Below the pieces are notes generated by a model. It was not told where the DNA came from, did no database searches, and saw nothing but the letters and a program-made list of their open reading frames with translations. A DNA stretch of 64,000 nucleotides. It comes from Chryseobacterium sp. SN22 (lineage in GTDB: Bacteria > Bacteroidota > Bacteroidia > Flavobacteriales > Weeksellaceae). Positions within the stretch are counted from its first letter, which is position 1; every line of letters starts with the position of its first letter. Shown one piece after another: positions 1-8,510 of the stretch. A program made the position numbers and the translations under genes. The DNA lies in assembly GCF_008329705.1 (NCBI RefSeq), contig NZ_VTSX01000005.1, positions 62,001 through 126,000 of the forward strand. Direction: 5' to 3'.

Positions 1-423
1 TCTGTAACGGAATATGAAATTTTGTTCATAAAGGAACATCATTTCAGATTTATTGAATTTTTTGGGTAAAGGATGTGTTTTCTCACAGATGATTTAAAAT
101 CATAGTGAGTATCCAATAATGAAGGACTGCATTCAATGATCATTTCCAGGAATAAAATGCTTCACTAAATAATAAAATAGGCCGATCCAACCCAAATCTA
201 TAATATAATATGAATACATAATTCCGCTTTGCCTTTTGTATTTAAATGGTTTCAACAGATCATAAGAATACGAAAGGAACATTTCCAACAAATTTGTGTA
301 CCGATTTTAGCCTGACTATCCAACAGTCAGGAAAGTTTGTCAGTGACAAAACCTGATCATTCTGAAACAGATATAAAATACTCTTCAGCCGCTTGCTGGA
401 GCTTAACCTAAAACAATAAGACT
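1..423. other. Intergenic leader before the GH30 gene
   Basis: I see no convincing gene here on either strand. The stretch is AT-rich and leads into the GH30 xylanase gene. I found no clear TAnnTTTG promoter and no copy of the TAAGTGT-N7-ACAYTTA operator seen at other sugar genes in this window. The gene to the left lies outside the window. Confidence 0.6.
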
Positions 424-3147
424 ATGAAAAAACTTGCTCAACGCATTGCTCTGGCCGCCGTCTGTGTACTTACAGGCATCAGCGTATCCGGACAGCTTAC
501 CACGGTAAGAATCAATAAAAACACGACCTACCAGAAAGTCACGGGTTTCGGCGGATTTGTCTGCAGCCCGCAATTCGGGTACAACCACATGACGACTTCG
601 GAAATCCAGACCCTTTGGGGAGCTAACAGCCAGGCAGGCTACAACATCATGAGGCTCTACATCCCGGAAGACAGCAACAACTGGAGTTCCGTGCTGGCAA
701 CGGCCCAGCTGGCCAAGTCGATGGGCTTAACGATTTTTGCCAGTCCGTGGACCATGCCGGCCGCCTGGAAAACCAACAATCATGTAAATGCAGTCTATAC
801 CGATGCCAACGGTGTACAGCAGGTCGGTTCCCTTAAAACGGCCAATTACCAGGATTATGCTCTTTATCTCAATAGTTTTGTCACGTATCTGCAGACCAAT
901 GGGGTAACGCTGGATTATATCTCGATCCAAAACGAACCGGATGAAATGGCACAGTACCAGGGATGCATCTGGACACCGGCGCAGATTGCTACTTTCGTAC
1001 GCGATTACGGCCAGCTGATCAACTGTAAAGTAATCGCTCCCGAAAGTGTGGGCTTTACCGACAATTTCGCCAATGCGATGCTCAACCAGGCTACAATGGA
1101 TAATTTTGAGGTGTATGGCGGTCACCAGTACGGGCTGATGCAGTCTGCTTACAAGCAGTTTCAAAACAACAATAAAGAAATCTGGCAGACGGAATACCTG
1201 ATTAACTGGAATCCATCCACCGGGACGCCGCGTGATTTCAGCTGGAATCTGGATGCCTTTAATTTCGCTTCCAGCATTAATAATGCCATGCTCGGCAACG
1301 TAAATGCATGGATTCATTATGCGGCCAAACGCTACTATGCCCTGATGGGTGACGGAACCAACGGAACAACCACCGGTATAATGACCAAAAGAGGCTACAT
1401 TCTATCCCATTATGCCAAATACACCACCGGGAAAACACGGATCGCCGCAACCTGGGGCGACAGTACAGGTGTGCTTCAGGGTTCTTCCTATATTTCCCTG
1501 GATGGAAACCAGGTGGTGCTGATGGTGATCAATCCTTCGGCAAATGCCTATAACCTGAAAGTGGATCTGCCGTTTTATTCTACATCAGGAACCAAAGTGC
1601 TGACGGATGCACAGAATAATATGGCGACCACACCCATCACAATGGCTCAGACATTCCGTCCGGGCGTTACGATCAATGCTTCCAGCGTGATGACTTTTGT
1701 CTTTAATAAAAGTGCCGACCGTACGGCTTCCCAGATGAACGGAAGCGACATCCGTTACAACAAGATTGAAACCATGACGCCGACAAATGCTTCTTTCGGG
1801 GCAGGCTACAATATCAGCAATACGACAGCTACCTTCTCCAACGCCAGCCCGCTGATCAGCACCAACATGACGGCAGCCAACGGATACCTGCAGCTGAATG
1901 ACCGCTATAATAAAATGGTGATGCATGTCAACAGTTTTACAACGGCAGGGCAGAGCTATTCGGACAATACCACGCTGTATTACATCAACAGCCAGGGGCT
2001 CACAAAATCCTATAATTACGGGAAAATTACTTTCCCTACAGGAGGGAATTTCGATATTACCCTGGATATTTCCCGACAGGTGCTCACTGACGGATGCAAA
2101 GGCATCTTAGGGTTACGAAACTCCAATTACGGCTCTGTACTCACCCTGAATTTAGGCGATGTATATTTCAACGTCGGTAATGAAGTAGCCTCCAAATTTG
2201 CAGGCTCCTATTCCGACGGCGACAGCAACCTGATGGATGCGCTTGAAAACGGCTATTACACTTCAGTGGATTTCAGGAATACGACAGGAATAACCTCTGC
2301 GAACAACTGGCAACAGGGAAGTGCCAATTCCAACAGCATTTATTATGTGCCGTCCACGGTAACTTCTTCCAGCAACAACGTGATTTCCGGAACCAGTGCT
2401 GCTAATCTTGTCCTTTCAGATCAGGGCAAAGATTTCCAGGTTCCGTTTACCTTCAGTGCATCAGCTGCATCGTATTCCCGTACATTCAACGGATTTGAAA
2501 TGCTGATCCTGCCATTCACCGCAAATATTCCATCCGGAGTGAGTGTTTATCAGTTAGCACCAGGTTCCACCGGAATCAGCTGTACCGCTATTACGAACGG
2601 AACCATTCCGGCCAATACACCGGTACTGGTAAATGCTACCGGAACCGTTACCTTCCAGGGAACCGGAAATGTTTCCACGCCGAAAGCCATCACCGTCAAC
2701 CAGATGAACGGGGTGTACAATACCCTAAAAGTTCCGGCCAACAGCTATGTTTTACAGACCGTCAACGGCACACCGGGATTCTATAAAGTAGCAGCAGGAA
2801 ACGAACCGATAATCAATCCTTTCAGAGCCTATCTGACCGAGGAAAATACCTACACGGCATCAGTACTTCCGTTAAGCTTTACGACGCTGGCAACAGAAAA
2901 TCTTCTTGCCGATAATAATGAACCGAGTCTTTATCCGAGTCCGGCAAAGAATGAAATCTTCATCGACCTGAAGACTTCCGGCACGGCTTCCCTATTTGAT
3001 GCCAAAGGCAGCCTGATCATTAAAGATCAACCGTTGCGTTCAGGTAAAAACCGCATCGACATCGGACATCTTCCTGCAGGAATGTATCTGGTGGAAATCT
3101 CCCCATCCGGAAACAAATCCGTTCAGAAAAAGTTTATCAAGCAGTAA
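424..3147 (+). CDS. GH30 endo-xylanase-like glycoside hydrolase with T9SS sorting domain
   Basis: This is a secreted family GH30 hydrolase, probably an endo-xylanase or glucuronoxylanase acting outside the cell. Residues 1-23 form a Sec signal peptide. The catalytic barrel and side beta-domain cover roughly residues 25-430. The acid/base is E171 in ISIQNEPDE and the nucleophile is E257 in IWQTEYLI. Both sit in the usual GH30 positions. Residues about 430-830 are unassigned beta-rich modules, possibly carbohydrate binding. The last ~75 residues look like a T9SS type A sorting domain, starting near LYPSPAKNEIF and ending in a basic tail. At 907 residues it is much longer than a bare GH30 enzyme. 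It is the only protein in the window with a T9SS tail, so it probably makes the first cut on the polymer. Family and export route are firm; exact substrate is inferred from the nearby arabinoxylan genes. Confidence 0.88.
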   Translation: MKKLAQRIALAAVCVLTGISVSGQLTTVRINKNTTYQKVTGFGGFVCSPQFGYNHMTTSEIQTLWGANSQAGYNIMRLYIPEDSNNWSSVLATAQLAKSMGLTIFASPWTMPAAWKTNNHVNAVYTDANGVQQVGSLKTANYQDYALYLNSFVTYLQTNGVTLDYISIQNEPDEMAQYQGCIWTPAQIATFVRDYGQLINCKVIAPESVGFTDNFANAMLNQATMDNFEVYGGHQYGLMQSAYKQFQNNNKEIWQTEYLINWNPSTGTPRDFSWNLDAFNFASSINNAMLGNVNAWIHYAAKRYYALMGDGTNGTTTGIMTKRGYILSHYAKYTTGKTRIAATWGDSTGVLQGSSYISLDGNQVVLMVINPSANAYNLKVDLPFYSTSGTKVLTDAQNNMATTPITMAQTFRPGVTINASSVMTFVFNKSADRTASQMNGSDIRYNKIETMTPTNASFGAGYNISNTTATFSNASPLISTNMTAANGYLQLNDRYNKMVMHVNSFTTAGQSYSDNTTLYYINSQGLTKSYNYGKITFPTGGNFDITLDISRQVLTDGCKGILGLRNSNYGSVLTLNLGDVYFNVGNEVASKFAGSYSDGDSNLMDALENGYYTSVDFRNTTGITSANNWQQGSANSNSIYYVPSTVTSSSNNVISGTSAANLVLSDQGKDFQVPFTFSASAASYSRTFNGFEMLILPFTANIPSGVSVYQLAPGSTGISCTAITNGTIPANTPVLVNATGTVTFQGTGNVSTPKAITVNQMNGVYNTLKVPANSYVLQTVNGTPGFYKVAAGNEPIINPFRAYLTEENTYTASVLPLSFTTLATENLLADNNEPSLYPSPAKNEIFIDLKTSGTASLFDAKGSLIIKDQPLRSGKNRIDIGHLPAGMYLVEISPSGNKSVQKKFIKQ

Positions 3148-3178
3148 TTTTTTAAGCAAAGATTATTTTTTATACTTC

Positions 3179-3202
3179 AAAGCCACCGGTTAGGGTGGCT
3201 TT
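3179..3202 (+). terminator. Terminator after the GH30 gene
   Basis: A perfect 9-bp inverted repeat (AAAGCCACC / GGTGGCTTT) with a 6-base loop lies 32 bases after the stop codon and is followed by a T-rich stretch. It may also serve the convergent S41 peptidase gene. Confidence 0.75.
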
Positions 3203-3216
3203 GTTTGTTGGTACTC

Positions 3217-3249
3217 AAACCTCACAGGTTTCGAAAACCTGTGAGGTTT
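3217..3249. repeat. Dispersed palindrome, AAACCTCACAGGTTT type
   Basis: A perfect 15-bp inverted repeat with a 3-base loop. A close relative with CATAGG in place of CACAGG lies at 8459-8491, and shorter or degenerate versions lie at 56423-56439 and about 61480-61512. This suggests a genome-wide family of intergenic palindromes. Here it sits between convergent genes. Confidence 0.7.
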
Positions 3250-3313
3250 TTAGCATAAGGCTTTCTCCTGCTGTAACAGAATCGGTCTGAAATCCGCGTT
3301 TCAATATGTTTAT

Positions 3314-5032
3314 TTATTTCTTTTGATCAATCAGTTCCAGTGCTCTCAGGAGCAGAAGATCTTCTTTATTCCGGGTGCTCTCAACGGTAGGACGCACCAC
3401 GACATCCGGTTTGATGCCGATACGCTGGGTTTCGCCTCCGTCCGGATAATAAATACCCAGTCCTGAAAAGATGATCTTATGGCCATCCGTCAGTTTAATG
3501 GAAGTTTTATTACCATCGGCGCCGGCCGTCTGGCTGCCTACAAAAATAACATTTGGGATTTTCTTGAAAACCATGGCCCACATTTCCTCCGCACTTTGGG
3601 TATGTTCATTAATAATCACAACTACCAGTCCCTTATACGGATCAGGATTATCTTTTCCTGCGAATTTATATTCTTTATTCACAATATTGTCTACAAAACA
3701 GAATTTACCCGGCTGGCTGAAGTTGGGCTGGGTTTTTATTCCGTATACAACAGGGTTGGTAAGTAAATAATCAAATACTTTAAGCAGGGAAGCATTGTCA
3801 TTGTAGCCGCGCAGGTCAAAAACCATCCCTTTGGTATGTTTGTATTGTTCCATCAGGGAAGGGATTTCTGCTCCCTTCAATGATGCAAATTCGAAATACA
3901 CCTTATCATCTATTGGGAAACTTGGGTTCAGGCGGCTTTCTTTTTCATTGTAAGTTAAATAATTATAGTTTTTTCCTTTGTACACCAGGTGAAGATCCGG
4001 GATTCCGTCTTTATCCCATTCTTCATAGAAAATACGCTTTGTACGCTCTACGGCGGTCCGGAACTTTTCCCCGTTCTTATGGATTCCTTCCACGACAATG
4101 GTTTCCTCATCCCCGCTGAAAAGGTAACTGTACGCCTCACGCAGTTCAACGGATGGGTTGGAAAAGGCAAAATATTTCGATTTTTCCTTTATATTTTTTA
4201 GAATCGGTTTACCGTTAATTTTAGTGATCAGGTCACCAACTTCCAGATTGGCTTTTTTCATCTTTGCTTCATCCTTGATTCCTGTGATAAGCACAGCATT
4301 TTCAACCATCTGAAAAGTAAACGGAGAAGACAGCTTCCCGGCTACATCATATTGGTAGGTCTCTTCAATCCCGGCATGGGTATCCTGCAGCTCAGCGGCC
4401 AGCTGCATCACTGCCGATTCATAATCTTTCTCATTGTTGATCTTTTTAAATAAGGGAATGTATTTTTTCAGGATGTCATCCCAGTTATGGTCAAGGAGAT
4501 ATTTATAAGGATAAAAATACTCAATGGCATTCCAGATCCTGAAGAGATCCAGCATCTTAACCTCTTTTGAAAAAGTACCATGCACTTTTTCATTGGCACT
4601 GCTGAAATAGATGCTGCTTTTAGCTGTATTGGAATAAAATGAACCGACATCGGCCGGTTGATTAACCAGTTTTGTCAGGCGGATTTTATTTTCAGGCGAA
4701 ATTTTTAATTTGTCAATCCACGAAACATCAAAATTCCGGAGGGTAATGCTGTCACATTTATTATCTTTTCCGGCGACCTTATCAAACTTTTGTTGGTCTG
4801 CCTTGCTCAGCCAATTTTTAACAAGGCCGTTGACCCCTTCTTTTGGGCCGGACCGGAAACTTTCCAGCAGAACACCATCCCAGTCTGTTTTTCCTTGTGA
4901 TATGGCAGGATGGTAATATTTCATCAATCCCCAGACTTTTCCCATTTCATAAAGGTCACGGTTAGAAAAGGTACTCAGCTGGGCAGACAGAGCAGAAGCC
5001 GTAAAAAAGCAGATAAGAACAATAGATTTCAT
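3314..5032 (-). CDS. S41 family peptidase with PDZ-like domain
   Basis: A tail-specific (C-terminal processing) serine protease of family S41, predicted to be exported. Residues 1-17 form a signal peptide ending in ALSAQ. A PDZ-like segment lies near residues 210-290 and contains LEVGDLITKINGKPI. The S41 catalytic domain covers about 375-560. S480 in TQSAEEMWAM is the likely nucleophile, and GSQTAGADGNKT followed by GLGIYYPDGGETQRIG is the typical S41 C-terminal block. Length (572 residues) is normal for the larger Bacteroidota members. It is transcribed opposite to both neighbours and shows no link to sugar use. The substrate cannot be read from the sequence. Confidence 0.87.
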   Translation of the reverse strand: MKSIVLICFFTASALSAQLSTFSNRDLYEMGKVWGLMKYYHPAISQGKTDWDGVLLESFRSGPKEGVNGLVKNWLSKADQQKFDKVAGKDNKCDSITLRNFDVSWIDKLKISPENKIRLTKLVNQPADVGSFYSNTAKSSIYFSSANEKVHGTFSKEVKMLDLFRIWNAIEYFYPYKYLLDHNWDDILKKYIPLFKKINNEKDYESAVMQLAAELQDTHAGIEETYQYDVAGKLSSPFTFQMVENAVLITGIKDEAKMKKANLEVGDLITKINGKPILKNIKEKSKYFAFSNPSVELREAYSYLFSGDEETIVVEGIHKNGEKFRTAVERTKRIFYEEWDKDGIPDLHLVYKGKNYNYLTYNEKESRLNPSFPIDDKVYFEFASLKGAEIPSLMEQYKHTKGMVFDLRGYNDNASLLKVFDYLLTNPVVYGIKTQPNFSQPGKFCFVDNIVNKEYKFAGKDNPDPYKGLVVVIINEHTQSAEEMWAMVFKKIPNVIFVGSQTAGADGNKTSIKLTDGHKIIFSGLGIYYPDGGETQRIGIKPDVVVRPTVESTRNKEDLLLLRALELIDQKK

Positions 5033-5683
5033 AGTTGGCTTTGGTTTTTGCTATTGGTATATAATCGATAACAATTTTTAAGGCTTTAATTTACTGTATT
5101 TTGTGAGATTATAAGTATTTATTATTTAAATAAATTGGATTCGACGAGGAAATGAATTTAAAGGTTGGAGAAAGGGAAGCTGGATGTTAGAAGTTTCTTC
5201 GGTTAACATGTCGATAACAGTCTCAAATATCAGATGATCGTGCTTGTACTCCGTAAAAACAAACTCTATTCTAAAATTCCCTATCATTTCCCAAATTAAA
5301 TATTACCGAATTCACATCAAATAAAGCCATGTACAACCATATTGATTGAAATATTTCCCCGCGGATTGCAGGGATTAGAACGCATGTTTTCGCCTCGATT
5401 TGCTTCTTTATTCAGTTTCCATAAATTTATTTATATAATTATTTGAATCAAATAAGAAATAAAGCAGCAGCTTCATCAGATCAGCCTGCTGATCAAATCT
5501 TTGCTTCCTTGATGTACACACAAGGAAAATAAAACCTTTGCGTTAAAGAAATCTTCCTGACTGAAAATTAAACAGAATGATTACAAGTTCTTATGTTTTA
5601 ATTTCCATATCCCAAAACTTTCATCAATGAAAACCGGTTGTCCTGCTACTTAAAATTCAACCATCCGCAATATTATCAAAAAT

Positions 5684-5704
5684 TAAGTGTTAATTACACA
5701 TTTA
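5684..5704 (+). promoter_or_regulatory. Putative sugar-regulon operator, copy A
   Basis: TAAGTGT, a 7-base spacer, then ACATTTA. The same pattern occurs at 10526-10546 and 36298-36318. It lies 15 bases upstream of the -7 box at 5720-5727, so its right half overlaps the expected -33 region. The position suits a regulator that controls RNA polymerase access. The protein that binds it is not known from sequence. The Nudix regulator at 24230-24916 is a candidate. Confidence 0.6.
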
Positions 5705-5719
5705 TTTAAAAGAGAATAC

Positions 5720-5727
5720 TATATTTG
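5720..5727 (+). promoter_or_regulatory. -7 promoter box TATATTTG of the GH3 gene
   Basis: Exact match to the Bacteroidota -7 consensus TAnnTTTG, 80 bases before the GH3 start codon and just downstream of operator copy A. No TTTG -33 box is evident, which fits a promoter dependent on a regulator. Confidence 0.6.
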
Positions 5728-5807
5728 TGCTTCTCACAAAGATTACCAGAAACCATTGATGAATTAAATGATGAAAAGCATAAACATGTGACCATTGATA
5801 TTCATAT

Positions 5808-8444
5808 ATGAAAAAGATAACATTAGGCATCAGCCTCCTCATCAGCACCGCATCGGCAGTATCTGCACAGACCGCCAAAACTGAACCGTTCCGAAATACA
5901 AAACTGCCGGTAGAACAGCGGATTGAAAACCTCCTCGGACTGCTCACCGTAGATGAAAAAATAGGCATGATGATGGACAATTCCAAAGCCGTTCCGCGAT
6001 TAGGCATTCCCGCATACGGCTGGTGGAACGAGGCCCTGCATGGCGTGGCCAGAGCCGGAACCGCTACCGTTTTTCCACAGGCGATCGGGCTTGCGGCAAG
6101 CTGGGATGTTCCGGAACACCTGAAAACTTTTGAAATGATTTCCGATGAAGCCCGGGCCAAATACAACCGGTCTTTCGATGAAGCCGGCAAAACCGGACGC
6201 TACGAAGGACTCACGTTCTGGACGCCCAACATCAATATCTTCCGTGACCCGCGATGGGGAAGAGGTCAGGAAACTTACGGAGAAGATCCGTTCCTGACAG
6301 CCAGCCTGGGTGTAGCAGCCGTAAAAGGACTGCAGGGAAATGATCCCGACTATTTCAAAACCTACGCCTGCGCCAAACATTTCGCCGTACACAGCGGCCC
6401 GGAATGGAACCGCCATTCCTACAACGCCGAAATTTCGCACCGCGACCTTTACGAAACCTATCTTCCGGCTTTTAAGGCTTTGGTGATGGAAGGAAATGTA
6501 AGGGAAGTGATGTGTGCTTACAATGCTTTCGACGGCCAACCTTGCTGCGCCAATGATTTCCTGGTCAGCGACATCTTACGCGGAAAATGGAAATACGACG
6601 GCATGGTGGTGTCCGATTGTTGGGCACTCGCCGATTTCTACCAGAAAAAATACCATGGCACCCACCCGGATGAAAAATCGACTGCTGCAGATGCACTGAA
6701 ACATTCCACCGATCTTGAATGCGGCGATACCTACAACAACCTTAATAAATCCCTTGCCAGTGGACTAATCACAGAGAATGACATCGATGCCTCCATGCGC
6801 AGGATCCTGAAAGGCTGGTTTGAATTAGGTATGCTCGATCCGAAATCGGCCGTTCACTGGAACAGCATCCCGTACACAGTGGTCGATTCTGAAGAACACA
6901 GGCAGCAGGCACTGAAAATGGCCCGGAAGTCGATTGTGCTTATGAAAAACGATAAAAATGTTTTGCCATTAAACAAGAATATCAAAAAAATCGCTGTCGT
7001 AGGGCCAAATGCCGATGACGGACTGATGCAGCTCGGGAATTACAATGGAACACCTTCTTCTATCGTAACCATTTTAGACGGCATCAAAACCAAATTTCCG
7101 AATGCGGAGATCATTTATGAAAAAGGTAGTGAAGTCACCGATCCGTCTTCCAGAACTTCACTGTACCAGAACTTTTTAAGTCAGAAAAATGGGGAGAAAG
7201 GCCTGAAAGTAGAGTTTTTCAACAACAACGAATTCAAAGGATCACCGGCCAATATTTCCGTCAATACAACCGGAATCAGCTACAACAGTTTCGGCGGCAC
7301 CCAGCTTGCCCCGAATGTCGGCAGAGAAAATACCTCTGCAAAAATTTCAGGAATTTTTAAAAGTACCTACACGGGCGATGTGATTTTCTCAGCATCCACT
7401 TCGGATGTGTATACGCTCTTTGTAGATGGCAAAGAAGTGGCTACCCGAAAAGGTCCCGATGCAAGGCATCCTTCGGAATTCCCTGTAAAGATGGAAAAAG
7501 GAAAAGAATATAAAATTGAACTTCAGCATAGGCAGATCGGCAAATACGTGAGCATCACCTTTGATGTGTATAGAAAAGATCCTGTCAATTTCGCTGCCGT
7601 AAAGGAAAAAGTAAAAGATGCGGAGGTCATCATTTTTGCAGGTGGACTGTCTCCAAGCCTGGAAGGAGAGGAAATGATGGTGAATGCAGAAGGCTTCAAA
7701 GGCGGTGACAAAACCAATATTGAGCTTCCGAAAGTGCAGCGCGAACTGTTGGCCGAATTGAGGAAAACCGGAAAACCCGTTGTTTTCGTGTTGTGCACCG
7801 GAAGCGCCCTCGGATTGGAGCAGGATGAAAAAAATTATGATGCCCTGGTGAACGCCTGGTACGGCGGACAGTCCAGTGGAACAGCGGTGGCAGATGTCCT
7901 GTCCGGTGATTACAATCCGTCCGGAAAACTGCCTATTACCTTCTACAAGAGTATTGAGCAACTGGATAACGGGTTGTCCAAAACCAGCAAGCATCAGGGA
8001 TTTGAAAACTACGATATGCAGGGAAGGACCTACCGGTATATGAAAGAAACGCCGTTATATCCATTCGGTCACGGATTAAGTTATTCCAATTTCTCTTACG
8101 GGAATGCGACACTCAGCAAAAACAGCATCAGTGCTAACGAAAACGTAACCATTTCCGTTCCTGTTACCAATACTTCAGGAAAAAACGGGGAGGAGGTTGT
8201 TGAGGTGTACATCAAACGCAACAGTGATCCGCTGGCTCCTGTAAAAACGCTCAGGGCATTCCAAAGGATAGCCGTTCCGTCCAAAACCTCTAAAACCGTT
8301 CAGCTGACCCTGTCTCCGGATTCGTTTATGTTCTACGACGAAAAAGCGGATGACCTGGTATCGAAACCTGGCGATTACACCATCCTGTATGGCGGAACAT
8401 CAGCCGATTCGGGATTAAAAAGCCTTTCGCTGCAAGTAAAATAA
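5808..8444 (+). CDS. GH3 beta-xylosidase-type hydrolase with PA14 insert
   Basis: A family GH3 exo-hydrolase, probably a beta-xylosidase or bifunctional xylosidase/arabinosidase. It has a Sec signal peptide (residues 1-20, ending in VSA) and is likely periplasmic. The N-terminal barrel carries the nucleophile D270 in MVVSDCWAL. The second alpha/beta domain is interrupted by a PA14-like module at about residues 465-585, beginning at LKVEFFNNNEFKG. A fibronectin-III-like domain ends the protein (about 760-870). The 878-residue length fits PA14-containing GH3 enzymes. It opens the arabinose gene run and has its own operator and -7 box. GH51 follows after 66 bases containing a palindrome. The choice of xylosidase over glucosidase rests mainly on context. 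Confidence 0.88.
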   Translation: MKKITLGISLLISTASAVSAQTAKTEPFRNTKLPVEQRIENLLGLLTVDEKIGMMMDNSKAVPRLGIPAYGWWNEALHGVARAGTATVFPQAIGLAASWDVPEHLKTFEMISDEARAKYNRSFDEAGKTGRYEGLTFWTPNINIFRDPRWGRGQETYGEDPFLTASLGVAAVKGLQGNDPDYFKTYACAKHFAVHSGPEWNRHSYNAEISHRDLYETYLPAFKALVMEGNVREVMCAYNAFDGQPCCANDFLVSDILRGKWKYDGMVVSDCWALADFYQKKYHGTHPDEKSTAADALKHSTDLECGDTYNNLNKSLASGLITENDIDASMRRILKGWFELGMLDPKSAVHWNSIPYTVVDSEEHRQQALKMARKSIVLMKNDKNVLPLNKNIKKIAVVGPNADDGLMQLGNYNGTPSSIVTILDGIKTKFPNAEIIYEKGSEVTDPSSRTSLYQNFLSQKNGEKGLKVEFFNNNEFKGSPANISVNTTGISYNSFGGTQLAPNVGRENTSAKISGIFKSTYTGDVIFSASTSDVYTLFVDGKEVATRKGPDARHPSEFPVKMEKGKEYKIELQHRQIGKYVSITFDVYRKDPVNFAAVKEKVKDAEVIIFAGGLSPSLEGEEMMVNAEGFKGGDKTNIELPKVQRELLAELRKTGKPVVFVLCTGSALGLEQDEKNYDALVNAWYGGQSSGTAVADVLSGDYNPSGKLPITFYKSIEQLDNGLSKTSKHQGFENYDMQGRTYRYMKETPLYPFGHGLSYSNFSYGNATLSKNSISANENVTISVPVTNTSGKNGEEVVEVYIKRNSDPLAPVKTLRAFQRIAVPSKTSKTVQLTLSPDSFMFYDEKADDLVSKPGDYTILYGGTSADSGLKSLSLQVK

Positions 8445-8458
8445 TGATTAACCTTATC

Positions 8459-8491
8459 AAACCTCATAGGTTTTTAAAACCTATGAGGTTT
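8459..8491. repeat. Dispersed palindrome, AAACCTCATAGGTTT type
   Basis: A perfect 15-bp inverted repeat with a 3-base loop between the GH3 and GH51 genes, related to the palindrome at 3217-3249. It could form a hairpin in the mRNA and affect relative expression of the two genes. Confidence 0.65.
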
Positions 8492-8510
8492 AGCTTGATA
8501 AAAAACCTTA

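Larger units (their letters stand above)
5033..5807. other. Divergent intergenic region between S41 peptidase and GH3 genes
   Basis: This 775-base AT-rich stretch holds the upstream region of the S41 gene (minus strand) and the operator and promoter of the GH3 gene near its right end. I see no gene. It has no obvious palindrome apart from the operator. Confidence 0.6.

Noticed and set aside
727..1317. 196-codon minus-strand ORF
   Set aside because: Fully antisense to the GH30 catalytic domain, without any recognisable motif, so it is a shadow frame.
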